Origin: Scilla litardierei
Taxonomy: Eukaryota > Streptophyta > Magnoliopsida > Asparagales > Asparagaceae
Direction of reading: 5' to 3'
NCBI GenBank assembly: GCA_030789695.1
Contig: CM061134.1
Coordinates: 64,531,370-64,595,369, forward strand
Length of the DNA stretch: 64,000 nucleotides
This document shows positions 23,551 through 36,869 of the stretch, piece by piece. The number at the start of each line of letters is the position of its first letter. Position 1 is the stretch's first letter. Below the pieces are notes generated by a model. It saw nothing but the letters and a program-made list of their open reading frames with translations, did not search any database and was not told the DNA's origin. The translations under genes and the position numbers were made by a program.

Positions 23551-25379
23551 ACTGGTATCAATTACTCAAAATAGTAGAGCAGCAGAGTCAAAGTTAAAAG
23601 TAAATGAAATGAATCTCATTTATATGACATAAAAGTATAAATAAACACCCAAAATGGAACAAAAGTTTCATGTGTGCAGTAAACAATCACAAAATATAAA
23701 AATGCCAAAAAACAGTCATATAAGAGTGAATTGCAGTTAGCCATTTTATAAGAGTGTTGCAATTCACTTCCATCCATAAAGAAATTGCATTGAGTTCAAA
23801 GAAAGCATACATAATAGCTTAATCAGTGCTTATTAATTACCTCTAATTCCATGGTCTAGGTGCCATTCTAATACAAAAAACAGTCATATAAAAGTTTAGC
23901 ATGCCTATCGTGTATGCTCAAACTCATATGGAAAGTTTGTTTGGACAAATTAACTGATTGATATGAAAATTCATTGCAACATGATACAGCTTCACACGCT
24001 TCACACATAGCCTTGCATACCTACAAACTCGTTGTGCAAATACATAAGTTGCAGTAATTCATGATCAGGAGTTATGAAACATGCTTAATAAATGGAGAAG
24101 AACTATATCAAACTATGATTATAGAAGCTTGTAAGTGATTAATGGCCAAAAAGAGCATTTCAAACATCGATCACCTTGATCAGTGAATTGCTCAGTAAAA
24201 GTTCTTCTGCCATTAGCTTAAATTCTGAGAAATGATAATTAAAAATGCCAAAAGTCATCACTGTGCCAGACAACAGACTAATCTGCCCTTGGACCTTGGA
24301 CCTGCAAAGCAGCCAATAGAAACTCTCTTAGGATGACAAAATTTTCATGCCCTAAGGAAAAAAAGATTTCTGAAAAAAAAAGAAGATGTCCGATATCACA
24401 TCATCGGCCTAGATTTAGTGAAATATTCAGAACAAACGCTATGAGAAATGAATTCCTTTAGGTACATCAAAAACAAAAGACCATGATGCATCCATGCATG
24501 CATCAATTGTCATGAAGAACCTTTGATGTCTTTGTATGCATTCCTGGGTGAAAACACAAAACAACATGTGGGCATCTCTCCAACAAAAATCATTACTTCA
24601 TTAAATAAACCATCTAATTATAAATTGAAATGATACTATGAAATGATACTGATGTTGATGAGATAATGAAGTATAAAGCATTGACTGCTAGATTAAAGGG
24701 TGAAGTTTAGGTATTCTGTATCATTCTTATTGGCTTAACACTTTTTATTTAATTCTATCAAGTTATAGGATGGGAAAAAGACATCATGGTATATTGAATC
24801 GATACACTTCACAACTAACAAAAGACCATGTCCACTCTCACATATTAAGTACAAAAATATAAATGCATACGTATTTAATTTGTTGGATGCTATTTTTCAA
24901 TTCAGATATAGATAAAAGAGTTTCAGAAAATACCTTCACTATTTTGACGGAATAATCTTTAGATCGGAATGCCCTCAGAATGCCCAGAATCTCCATGAGT
25001 TCTAACTTACCTGCTTCATCAATGCGCAAATTAAACGATTTTCAAGCAACAAAACAAACTGGGCATATCTAAAATGTCAACTAAAATCCAAAAATCCCAC
25101 ACACAAAAATAATAAGGGTAATTTAGCGTAAATAATCCAAAAGCTCCATAGAAACGTGTAAATAAAAAACCAACATATGACAAAGTTTATTCATCAAATC
25201 TGGAGTGCCCTAGGCAGTGGTCAATTTTTGCCAAATCCTAAAACAATATGGCACAAAACAATTTCATCAAAAAAATAGTGTACAAAAAAACAAAGTTTAT
25301 TCATATGAAGAATTACATTATATAACCAATAGAAACTCTCAGTTTTTGATCAACATATTTGCAAAATTTGAAATCATGA

Positions 25380-26880
25380 TACATTAACTTGAATGATTAT
25401 CATTCACCTTTCAAACTGTGAATGATTATTGTTGAATTTGAAATCATCACCTGTGAATTTTGAAATTTCTGATACATTAACTTGAATTTTGAAATTTTGA
25501 AAGGTGTTTGAAAGGTGAAAATCCTGATACATTAACTTGAAATATGTTTGAAAGGTCTGATACATTAACTTGAAATATGTTTCAAATATAAAATGAAATA
25601 TGTTTGAAATTTGATTTTTGATTTCACAGGATTTTCACCTTTCAAACATTTCAAATTTTGAAATTTCTGATACATTCACAGGATTTTCAGTGAATGAAGT
25701 ATATCAGGTGCATGAAGGGTGATTTCAAAAATTCATTCACATTATATCATTCACAGGATTTTGAAAGGTGAATGTAGAGTGAAAATTTGATACTTCATTC
25801 ACAGGTTTGAATCCCAAAATTTTGAAAATTTGATACTTCATTCATTCACAGGATTTGAAAATTTGATACTTCATTCACAGGATTTGAAAGTATCACTCTA
25901 CCTACTGATACTCTACCTATTGATACTCTACATCATTCAAATTTGATACTTCATCAAATTTTCATTAGTAGTTCCTGATACTGATACTTCATTCACAGGA
26001 TATCAAATTTTTACTTCATTCATCAGTAGGTAATTTTTGATACTTCATTCACAAATGTGTGTGGATATCAAAAATTCACAAATTCACACAAATTCACACA
26101 CACAAATTACCTACAAATTCACACAAATTCACACATTTTCACACACATCAGTAGGTAATTTTTGAATACTTCATTCACACAGGTAGGTAATTCACACACA
26201 TCAGTAGCTAATTTTTCACATGTGTGTGAATTTTTGAATTTTTGATACTTCATTCACACATGTAGGTAATTCACACACATCAGTTGGTAATTCACACACA
26301 TCAGTAGGTAATTTGTAGGTAATTCAAACATTTTCACACATCAGTAGGTAATTTTTGAATACTTCACACACATCAATAGGTAATTCACAAATTCACACAA
26401 ATTCACACACATCAGTAGGTAATTCACAAATTCACACACATCAGTAGGTAATTTTTTTGATATCATCATCGCAAATTCTTTGATACTTCATTCAAAAAGT
26501 TCACAGATTCATCGGTAGGTACATCAGTAGGTAGAGTGAATGTACCTACTGATACTTCATTCAAATTTGATACTTCATTCATTCACCACGCAAAATTTGA
26601 TACTTCATTCACAAAAATTGATACTTGAAATTTTTTGAAAGGTGAATGTAGAGTGAAAATTTGATGTAGAGTACTGAAAATATCTCAGTTGATAATTTGA
26701 TGTAGAGTGACATTCACAAATTCACACTCTACAGTTGATGTATTTGATCTCAGTTGAGTATCAAAAATTCAAGTATACTGAGATTCAAGTATCAAAGAGT
26801 GACATCAAATTTCAACTGAGATTCCAGTATCAACTGAGATATCAACTGAGATATCACTCTACATCAAAATACTTCCCAAT
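25380..26880. repeat. Low-complexity degenerate repeat field II
   Basis: About 1.5 kb of shuffled units: TTTGATACTTCATTCACAGG, TGAAAGGTGAATGTAGAGTG, CACACACATCAGTAGGTAAT and TATCAACTGAGATATC. Unit families change gradually along the array, from ATACATTAACTTGAA at the start to TCAGTAGGTA in the middle and CAACTGAGAT at the end. No coding frame is supported. Confidence 0.75.
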
Positions 26881-27192
26881 TCAAAAATCTGAAAAATCCC
26901 AAAATAACTCACCTGCTGCTGGGGCTATGACGTTGCAGATGATGGCTTTCCGTGGAGGAATGTTTCAAAAATCCTGAGACATTAAAATTTTATCAATCAC
27001 AGTAGCAAAGTTTCAAAAATAAAAAAATCCCAAAATAACTCACATACTGATGTGCATGGAGGATGAGGTTGAAGATGAGGGCTTTGCGTGAAGGAATACC
27101 CTGCAAAAGAGCAAACTTTTATCAAGATTTTATTCAAAAATAAAAAAAAATCTCAAAATAACTCACCTACTGATGTGTGTGGAGGATGAGGC

Positions 27193-27300
27193 TGAAGATG
27201 AGGGCTTTGCGATGAGGAAGGAAGATCAGGGGTTGCCGTGGAGGATTGAAGATGAGGGCTTTGCGATGAGGAAGGAAGATCAGGGGTTGCCGTGGAGGAT
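27193..27300. repeat. Exact 54-bp tandem duplication
   Basis: Units 27193-27246 and 27247-27300 appear identical. A third starts at 27301 but ends after about 10 bp. The length is a multiple of three (18 codons), and related single copies of GAAGATGAGGGCTTTGCG are at about 27072 and 27193. It abuts the LARD insertion at 27355. Confidence 0.85.
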
Positions 27301-27354
27301 TGAAGATGATGGAAACATGAAGAAAACTTTTGATGAGGGCTTGAAGATGGGTTG

Positions 27355-30221
27355 TGTAACGACCACTTTTCGTTATACGTTTTTCGTGCACGTGCTTTTG
27401 GCCGTGCACGTGTTTGTTTTAGACTTTGTTTGTTTGTGAACACTTTCATGTGATATGCCGTTGTGAACGTCCCTGAGAGTATTAAATAGTGGCACTATCT
27501 TGGAACGACACTTCTCGAGTCGTTTTTCCACAATTTAATCTTACTCGATGAGACGTGACGATTCTCACTCTTGACGGGAGACGTTTCTATTTTTAGTTTT
27601 GTCGTCCGACGTCGAATTTGAGATCCGTCTTCTTAGTTAGCTCACATTTGTCATCACGATCACTCCGATATTTATTTTATAATTTTTGGAGTTTATTTGA
27701 CCACTTTTATATTTTTACCAAGTTTTATATTATTTTTAATAATTAATTTTTAAATTATTTTCGGCCAAATAAAATTTATTTGAGTTTTAAACGTTTTAAA
27801 GAATTTTTGAGCCAATTTCCAGCTCATTTGGACCAAGTCAAATCCTTGGGTGAGTTGGAGAAGTTTAGATTTAAATTTTAAATTATTTTAAACTCCTAAT
27901 CTCATTAGGATTAGCCCTAGACCTAGTCAACCCATCTACACTATATAAACAACCCCTAGGAAGACCCATTTTCGCAAGAAATTAGCCATAGCCCCTTCCA
28001 AAACCCAAATTGGACGTTGCGACGATTCGTCGCAACGTTGCGACGAACTTCCCCCGCTCAGACCGAGAGAACGGGCTCCGTTCCCCCGCTCTGACCGGCA
28101 GCTCCGCCCGCATCCAAGTTCCGCCGCACCCGTTGCAGCCGCCCGCTCCGTTCGACCGCACCGACCGAGAGAAGCTCTCGGTCAGACCGAGAGCTTCGCC
28201 CGCTTCCGTTCCGCACAGCCGCTCGCATCCAACCCCGCTCTGTCCCCCGCTCAGCGCCATGTCTGACCGAGGCGCTTCTCCGCACCGACCGCAGCTCCGC
28301 AACGTTGCAACGGTTGCAACGTTGCAGCACCCCGCTCCCCGCATCCAAGCGCTGTGACCGAGCCGCCCCAAGCGCCCGACCGACAAACCCCTCCGCACCA
28401 AGGCCCGCACCGACCCGCTGCGCTGCACCAAGCCGTTCCCCCGCAGCGACCGATGGCCGCCCCCGCATTTGGCTGTGTACGACCGAGAGCAAACGTCGCA
28501 ACCCCGCATCCGTCGCACCACTTGCCTCCGTGGGCCCCCCAAGTTCTCCAGAGTTATTGTGGGTCCCCCAAAGGTCCCTAGGACTACTGTGGGCCCTACC
28601 TAGGTGTGTTCTCTTTGACGACTTGCCGCGTACGACGTCGTCGCACGTCGTAGCCCGTCGTCGCACGTGCGAGCTTTGGAATCTGGAATCGTCGCCCGGG
28701 TTGATGCTCTGAACTTTCCAGCGAGGAAACTAAATTGGAATCAGGACTTGGAGCGCGTTCTATTATTCCAACCCCCGGCGTCGCTACCTGACGCCGGTGT
28801 AGCTTTCGCGTCGTGTTGAGGTAACGCTTTGCACTCCTAGGACCCCCCGACCCAATGCATGCTAATCAAGACTAAAATCAGTATTTTTAAAGTATTTTAA
28901 ATGTTTTAAATTCACTAATCAAGATTAATAATATGGACTTTAGGCCGGTGGACTTGTGCACGTAGGATAATTGTGATTTTTGGCCTCATTGGACGGTGTG
29001 CTCAGACGTCGTACTTGCAGGCAAGTGAAACTTGCCAACTCTTGTGTAGGGCCATGTTTTTAGGCCACTTCCTTGATCCTAGCGTAAAAGAGACTAGTCA
29101 GTGAAATGATAGCTGGCTAGACGCCTACTTGATCTAGTTTGACAACGAAACTAGATCCGTCACCTAATTGATCTAGCTTGACAACGAAGCTAGATCCAAC
29201 TCTTTAAACTTGTTGTTCATGCATACTAAACTGTCACGTTTACTTTCCTTAAAACTGTACGTACTTTTAACTGCCATGCATTGCATCTTACATGTCATCC
29301 AACTTGATTGTTGCATCGTAGCACACGCTACAAAATACTTGTACAAATCCGTGTTTCCGTGTCCCTGGCTAGGTGCACCCCTAGGCCATACTTGTTTAAA
29401 ACACTTCCTGGCTCGTGATCCAGAAGCGAGCATTCCAAGTTCGGGGGTAAGGCCCTGGCTCGACACACGTGGAGGGGTAGGGATAAACGTTCACTTGAGC
29501 TTAGGAGTGGCCTGATCAGCCCTCTAGCCAAAAGACGGAATCTCTGTGCACGAGGTGCTTACTTTTCTTGTCTTGTACTTGTCTTGTGAATGTCATGCCA
29601 TGCTCGTACTTTACTTCGCTTTACTTTACCTGTTGCACTCATTACTTTAACTGCCATGTCATTGCATCATGCTAGAACTTTTAGGTTGCTTTTACTTGTA
29701 CTTTCAGTTTCCTTGCACAAGTCTCTTGTAGACTTGCTGACATGTGCCCATTGCTCTTTTGGGTGTCACATGTTAGACCCTGAGCCAGAGACCGTTGCTG
29801 AGTACGTGATGTGTTGCTGACGCTGAGTCTGAGTCCATGATTGCCCAGGAGGATTTTGGTGGACACCGGTGACCATTCTTTGAGTCTTTGTTGAGCTTTA
29901 TTTTGTTTTAGGCCTTTTGTTAGTTGTTGGTGCGTAGCACCTTTGTTTGTACGATGTACTTTTGTTGGCCATGTTTAGGCCTTTAGGCTCTCTTTTATTT
30001 CAGCCTGGTGGCTTTTCTGCGATGTTGGAATTTATATTTATGGATATTCTGAGATTATTCTTGTGTCTCATTTAATTATTATTATCTTGTTTCGCTCGCA
30101 TTGCAAGGACCTGCAGTTTTAAATTTGATTGACGCTTATCGGACTTGCAGCTTTGCAGCTTCAAGTCTGAGCGGACCTTCTCACGCTTCGCCTCCATATT
30201 TTTGGGAAGCGGGGCGTGACA
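27355..30221 (+). repeat. LARD 5' LTR
   Basis: 2867 bp, TG...CA ends. Landmarks: a G/C-rich leader at 28010-28650 with CGCAACGTTGCGACGA and CAACGTTGCAACGG palindromic motifs, the doubled GATCTAG(C/T)TTGACAACGAA block at 29131-29197, and an AGGCCTTT-type 3' region. ORFs of 115-202 codons in the G/C-rich part occur on both strands and are not credible genes. Confidence 0.85.
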
Positions 30222-30228
30222 GGTTTTG

Positions 30229-30243
30229 TTGGTGGCCCATGCA
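30229..30243 (+). promoter_or_regulatory. Candidate primer-binding site of the LARD
   Basis: TTGGTGGCCCATGCA lies 7 nt after the LTR end. The same 15-mer follows another LTR end at 59825-59839, which supports a conserved primer site. The cognate tRNA was not identified. Confidence 0.5.
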
Positions 30244-33200
30244 GGTCCAGTCTTGCAATTGCGAATTAACGAAACAACGATAATAACGGAATGTCCATTA
30301 AATAAATTGCAACATCCGAGTCATAAGCCATGAGTCTAGTCGTTTTCTTACGACACTAGGTGGTAAGAAGACTTAGTTAGACGTCTGTGCTTGCTAGTTA
30401 GAGGCCCCTGATTGATAGTTAGGCTCCCCGTCAGCAATTGATCGCCGTAGGAGTTACCTTAGTGGTCCTTGCCTAACCCCGACCATATTAGACTTCTAGA
30501 ATTCCCTTCAGTCGTTCGCTTGGGTTCATCGATTTCGGACCAAGCTGAACGCATTTCTTTACCGTTTAACCTTTAGAAGTCTTAGCGCTTAGTTTTTAAT
30601 CTTTAGTTGGTCGACCGTAGGGGTTTCCGTAGACTTTCCTGATCCATATCCTAGGCGTATGTATGTTCTGATCATCCGACTAATTTCCTTGCCTCGATTC
30701 ACGAGATCGCCCCGTGACGATCGTCGTCAATTTTCAAACATCGCCATTGCAAAACTTGAACCTTCTGAAAGTATTTTCAATCTTCTCTTCCACTAAGTTT
30801 AATTTTGTTCAAAATTTTAATATACCTATATTTCATCCTCCTTCATTGATTTAAATTTTTAAAACGTTTGTCGGAATTTTTGAATACTAGCTTATGGTAT
30901 TTTCCCAGCCTATATTTTTTATACTTATGTAAATGAGTCGTTCTTTCATATATTAGTTTTACTTTTGCCCTGCCCAATTCGATTTATAAATTTCCCCTCT
31001 TATTTGTGTAATTCAAATGATACGTCGTGTTCACTTTAATACACTTTCAAGACACATGGAATTTCAGCTTTCAGCAAGTTGGACTTTGCTCGTCGTTTTC
31101 GCTACTTCAGATTTTTGCAAAATTACTATTTTCATAACCACTTCCTGACTTAGACCCTCCATGATTTGATTTTAAAGACTTGATATTCGATCTTGATAAT
31201 TCTTATACTAAGTCGTCAATATTATTTTTCCGTGCACCATACATACTTTCAATTATTTTTATAACCGTACCAGACTTGTTGTGCTCGTATATTAAGAACC
31301 TTGTGTAACTCTGTTTCTCATTTTTGGCAAACCTTGGTTCTCTAAAAGTAGTTCAAATTGATTATTTTCAATTTTCCATAGCCCAAAGTTTTGAAAGCAT
31401 TTAACCTGATTTTAAATCCTTCCGTTGCTTGATTCCATTCTTTGACTTTCAAAAACTTTTGACAACATTATATTAAATTACTGCCGTATAATATTTTCAA
31501 AATTACGTCTTTAATGTCCGTGCGAATGATTTACTTTCCTTTCTTAATGATTTGCGATAAGCCATTAAAAACATTTTCCCTTATTATGAATTTTCGACTC
31601 AAACTTATTTTGAACAACTCGTTTTATCGACCTCCAAATATTTCTTTACAGACGAGGATTTTAACTTTTGAAGTACGACAGTTTTCAATTTTCACGTAAG
31701 ATAGCTTATGTTACTTATACTATTTCTTTTCTCCCTCCTATATAAGCATCACTACATCTCCCTTCCCCTACCTAAACATCACCATTGAGTCAATGTTTCG
31801 TCTAACCAAGCCGTCTCCTCGTATTCGTCTTATCTGAGCTCGTGCTTATCGATCCTTCCCTCGTCACGCTTTTGACCTCGACCTCTCTCTAAATTGTTTA
31901 GGCTTTAGTGCTCGTCAATGTCTGTGTCAACTCTAAGTTGTTAGTAGGCCCTTGGACCCTTGTGATGTTGTCGTGGTGCACGTACCTGAGTTGTGTACGT
32001 GAGCTTGAATTAGTATGAGGATATCTAATGGAGTGTATGTAGTTAGAGATACGTGTAATGGTTGAAATAAAATGATTGGTAAAGCTATGTGTATGATAGG
32101 TGTGATAATAATAGGTGAACGTATAGATAAGTGAGTAGGCCTATTGAGTGACCTATATACTAGTACGTGTGAGTATGTGCTCGTAGGTAGATATATATTG
32201 TGCTTGGACGTAGGAAGTTATGTTTCGTTGCATGAGTATATAAGTGATATACATATGGTAGTAGGGTTATAATTGGTATTGTTTGCTTTCGCGGGATGTT
32301 GCATGCGTGCATACCGTGAGGTATACACGACTATTGCACTTCTTAATTATGTATGTATAGGTGTATTGGTATACTAATTATAGGTAGTAGGCTATGGTGT
32401 GAATATACATATATATATATATATATATATGTTACATGTGTATGTGACTATACGATGAATACGTATGCATGTATTAGGGAGTGTATTATAATTATACGTG
32501 TGCTGATGTCTGTATTATTATTATTATGGTATATAAATTGATTGAACCACGTGAGTATTGCCTGACTAAATATTAAGTGTGATTGATTTAGGGAATGTAT
32601 ATGGTTGTATTGGTAAATGTAAATATATGGGAGTGGTATTGGCATAGGTATGAATGTCGTGTTACGTATATAGAATATTCTGATATGAGCATTGAGTCTC
32701 ACTCAAGCTTGAGTGGGTATACTCTAAGTATATTGAATGTATGTCTGAAGTTTGAATATAGCGATGTTTGATGTATGTATAGTGGTAGGAGTGTTTGTGC
32801 CTGGTTGTGATACACACATGATTGTGGGTCGCGACACCAGTGTATAGTTATAGGTGTTGGTCTTGTGGTATAGCTAATTACTAAGGACTTGCTCGTGTGA
32901 ACGTATGTGTACTAGCTAAAACTAGGTGTGTTTGTGTGCTAGTTATATAATGGTATGATTGGTGTATGTAAATGAAATGTTAGCGTGTATGGGTGTGCAC
33001 CATGCACGGGTAGGTATGTGCTTAGTTATAGGCTTGATGACTATGATATATGTGGCGTGTCGTAAATACAGTTATAGGACCGTACGTAATGTGAATGTAT
33101 GGTGAAATATTGGAATGCATTGAATGACTATATATATTATGAAATTATAGAAGTGGTGAGTGTATATTATATATGGTGAATTTGATTTAATAGTGGTATG

Positions 33201-33613
33201 GTGTGACTATATGTGTTGAGATGTTTTGTATTGGATGAATAGTAGAGGGTAGTATACCCTTGATGTTTGTGCATAGGTAGCTACATATAGGTAGAGCAAT
33301 GATTGTATTGGCTAAGTGTGAGACTATCCTTATATAAGTATCTGAACTGTTGTTTTGTGAGTAGTAGTTATATAAGGGATGTATGTTATATATATGATTG
33401 AAATACGTGTATGAGTTTGTCTGACTATAATGGGTATAAATGTATAACGTACATGAATATATATATACGTGTTGGTAGTATTAATGTTTGACTACCTAGT
33501 GCATATATAAGCACTTGTGATGACTATATCTGGTTGAATTATTATATGACTTGATTGGGGTAGTTACTAGAGCGACTAGCTATATTAGAAAGTCCGAGGA
33601 CGGACTTTATTCT

Positions 33614-33626
33614 AAGGTGGGGAGGA
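33614..33626 (+). promoter_or_regulatory. Polypurine tract of the LARD
   Basis: AAGGTGGGGAGGA immediately precedes the 3' LTR at 33627, the expected place for plus-strand priming. Confidence 0.8.
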
Positions 33627-36492
33627 TGTAACGACCACTTTTCGTTGTACGTTTTTCGTGCACGTGCTTTTGGCCGTGCACGTGTTTGTTTTAGACTTTG
33701 TTTGTTTGTGAACACTTTCGTGTGATATGCCGTTGTGAACGTCCCTGAGAGTATTAAATAGTGGCACTATCTTGGAATGACACTTCTCGAGTCGTTTTTC
33801 CACAATTTAATCTTACTCGATGAGACGTGACGATTCTCACTCTTGACGGGAGACGTTTCTATTTTTAGTTTCGTCGTCCGACGTCGAATTTGAGATCCGT
33901 CTTCTTAGTTAGCTCACATTCGTCATCACGATCACCCCGATATTTATTTTATAATTTTTGGAGTTTATTTGACCACTTTTATATTTTTACCAAGTTTTAT
34001 ATTATTTTTAATAATTAATTTTTAAATTATTTTCGGCCAAATAAAATTTATTTGAGTTTTAAACGTTTTAAAGAATTTTTGAGCCAATTTCCAGCTCATT
34101 TGGACCAAGTCAAATCCTTGGGTGAGTTGGAGAAGTTTAGATTTAAATTTTAAATTATTTTAAACTCCTAATCTCATTAGGATTAGCCCTAGACCTAGTC
34201 AACCCATCTACACTATATAAACAACCCCTAGGAAGACCCATTTTCGCAAGAAATTAGCCATAGCCCCTTCCAAAACCCAAATTGGACGTTGCGACGATTC
34301 GTCGCAACGTTGCGACGAACTTCCCCCGCTCAGACCGAGAGAACGGGCTCCGTTCCCCCGCTCTGACCGGCAGCTCCGCCCGCATCCAAGTTCCGCCGCA
34401 CCCGTTGCAGCCGCCCGCTCCGTTCGACCGCACCGACCGAGAGAAGCTCTCGGTCAGACCGAGAGCTTCGCCCGCTTCCGTTCCGCACAGCCGCTCGCAT
34501 CCAACCCCGCTCCGTCCCCCGCTCAGCGCCATGTCTGACCGAGGCGCTTCTCCGCACCGACCGCAGCTCCGCAACGTTGCAACGGTTGCAACGTTGCAGC
34601 ACCCCGCTCCCCGCATCCAAGCGCTGTGACCGAGCCGCCCCAAGCGCCCGACCGACAAACCCCTCCGCACCAAGGCCCGCACCGACCCGCTGCGCTGCAC
34701 CAAGCCGTTCCCCCGCAGCGACCGATGGCCGCCCCCGCATTTGGCTGTGTACGACCGAGAGCAAACGTCGCAACCCCGCATCCGTCGCACCACTTGCCTC
34801 CGTGGGCCCCCCAAGTTCTCCAGAGTTATTGTGGGTCCCCCAAAGGTCCCTATGACTACTGTGGGCCCCACCTAGGTGTGTTCTCTTCGACGACTTGCCG
34901 CGTACGACGTCGTCGCACGTCGTAGCCCGTCGTCGCACGTGCGAGCTTTGGAATCTGGAATCGTCGCCCGGGTTGATGCTCTGAACTTTCCAGCGAGGAA
35001 ACTAAATTGGAATCAGGACTTGGAGCGCGTTCTATTATTCCAACCCCCGGCGTCGCTACCTGACGCCGGTGTAGCTTTCGCGTCGTGTTGAGGTAACGCT
35101 TTGCACTCCTAGGACCCCCGACCCAATGCATGCTAATCAAGACTAAAATCAGTATTTTTAAAGTATTTTAAATGTTTTAAATTCACTAATCAAGATTAAT
35201 AATATGGACTTTAGGCCGGTGGACTTGTGCACGTAGGATAATTGTGATTTTTGGCCTCATTGGACGGTGTGCTCAGACGTCGTACTTGCAGGCAAGTGAA
35301 ACTTGCCAACTCTTGTGTAGGGCCATGTTTTTAGGCCACTTCCTTGATCCTAGCGTAAAAGAGACTAGTCAGTGAAATGATAGCTGGCTAGACGCCTACT
35401 TGATCTAGTTTGACAACGAAACTAGATCCGTCACCTAATTGATCTAGCTTGACAACGAAGCTAGATCCAACCCTTTAAACTTGTTGTTCATGCATACTAA
35501 ACTGTCACGTTTACTTTCCTTAAAACTGTACGTACTTTTAACTGCCATGCATTGCATCTTACATGTCATCCAACTTGATTGTTGCATCGTAGCACACGCT
35601 ACAAAATACTTGTACAAATCCGTGTTTCCGTGTCCCTGGCTAGGTGCACCCCTAGGCCATACTTGTTTAAAACACTTCCTGGCTCGTGATCCAGAAGCGA
35701 GCATTCCAAGTTCGGGGGTAAGGCCCTGGCTCGACACACGTGGAGGGGTAGGGATAAACGTTCACTTGAGCTTAGGAGTGGCCTGATCAGCCCTCTAGCC
35801 AAAAGACGGAATCTCTGTGCACGAGGTGCTTACTTTTCTTGTCTTGTACTTGTCTTGTGAATGTCATGCCATGCTCGTACTTTACTTCGCTTTACTTTAC
35901 CTGTTGCACTCATTACTTTAACTGTCATGTCATTGCATCATGCTAGAACTTTTAGGTTGCTTTTACTTGTACTTTCAGTTTCCTTGCACAAGTCTCTTGT
36001 AGACTTGCTGACATGTGCCCATTGCTCTTTTGGGTGTCACATGTTAGACCCTGAGCCAGAGACCGTTGCTGAGTACGTGATGTGTTGCTGACGCTGAGTC
36101 TGAGTCCATGATTGCCCAGGAGGATTTTGGTGGACACCGGTGACCATTCTTTGAGTCTTTGTTGAGCTTTATTTTGTTTTAGGCCTTTTGTTAGTTGTTG
36201 GTGCGTAGCACCTTTGTTTGTACGATGTACTTTTGTTGGCCATGTTTAGGCCTTTAGGCTCTCTTTTATTTCAGCCTGGTGGCTTTTCTGCGATGTTGGA
36301 ATTTATATTTATGGATATTCTGAGATTATTCTTGTGTCTCATTTAATTATTATTATCTTGTTTCGCTCGCATTGCAAGGACCTGCAGTTTTAAATTTGAT
36401 TGACGCTTATCGGACTTGCAGCTTTGCAGCTTCAAGTCTGAGCGGACCTTCTCACGCTTCGCCTCCATATTTTTGGGAAGCGGGGCGTGACA
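33627..36492 (+). repeat. LARD 3' LTR
   Basis: 2866 bp, nearly identical to the 5' LTR. Most differences are C/T or G/A transitions, with one single-base indel in a C-run near 35117. Confidence 0.85.
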
Positions 36493-36869
36493 GGTTGTGC
36501 AGGGGTTGCCATAGGTCAGATCGCGGCCGTCTCTGATGCAAGCTGATGGGTTGTGCAGGGGGGCAAGGGGGAGGGGGAGGGGGAGGGCGCAACGCATAGT
36601 AGAGGGAGGGGGTTCGGGTGAGGGAGAAAAAGGGTGTTGGGGAGAGGGAGAAAGAGAACGGGAGAGAGAAGATTTCCCCCCAAATTTTCATTTTTCCCAA
36701 ATTTTCCCAAATAAGAGAACGGGAGAGAGGGCGTTGGGAAGAAGGCCCAAATTTTTCCCCACACCAAGATTTCCCCCTAAAATACAAACTTCCCCCAATT
36801 TCAAATTCAAAACCATCCCAATTTCTCTTATTCAATTTCTCTTATCCAATATCTCTTAACCAAAAACTC

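Larger units (their letters stand above)
30222..33626 (+). other. LARD non-coding internal domain
   Basis: No ORF longer than about 60-80 codons and no recognisable gag, protease, RT or integrase motif. 31980-33590 is a T/G/A-rich stretch of TGTATG/ATATG words with a (TA)n tract at 32407-32430. Conservation of such a domain in LARDs has been attributed to RNA packaging or structure. That cannot be tested from one copy. Confidence 0.7.
27355..36492 (+). mobile_element. Complete LARD-like LTR retrotransposon, 9138 bp
   Basis: Two long terminal repeats (27355-30221 and 33627-36492) begin TGTAACGACC and end GGGGCGTGACA. They are flanked by the perfect 5-bp target duplication GGTTG (27350-27354 and 36493-36497). 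The internal domain (30222-33626, 3405 bp) carries a primer-site candidate and a polypurine tract but no gag or pol ORF. Long LTRs around a roughly 3.5-kb non-coding interior match the description of Large Retrotransposon Derivatives, which depend on proteins of a partner element (probably gypsy class). I counted by eye about 12 differences plus one indel between the LTRs over 2.87 kb, so the insertion is recent. It lies inside Helitron 2. Confidence 0.85.

Noticed and set aside
28010..28712. Overlapping ORFs of 75-202 codons on both strands in the LARD 5' LTR (and 34254-34938 in the 3' LTR)
   Set aside because: They occur on both strands in several frames of a GC-rich leader and have Arg/Pro/Ser-rich low-complexity products. 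They are duplicated only because the LTR is duplicated. Composition artefact.
30222..33626. A hidden gag-pol in the LARD interior
   Set aside because: No zinc knuckle, D-T/S-G, YVDD/FIDD or integrase motif in any frame. Frames are short and the 3' half is low complexity.
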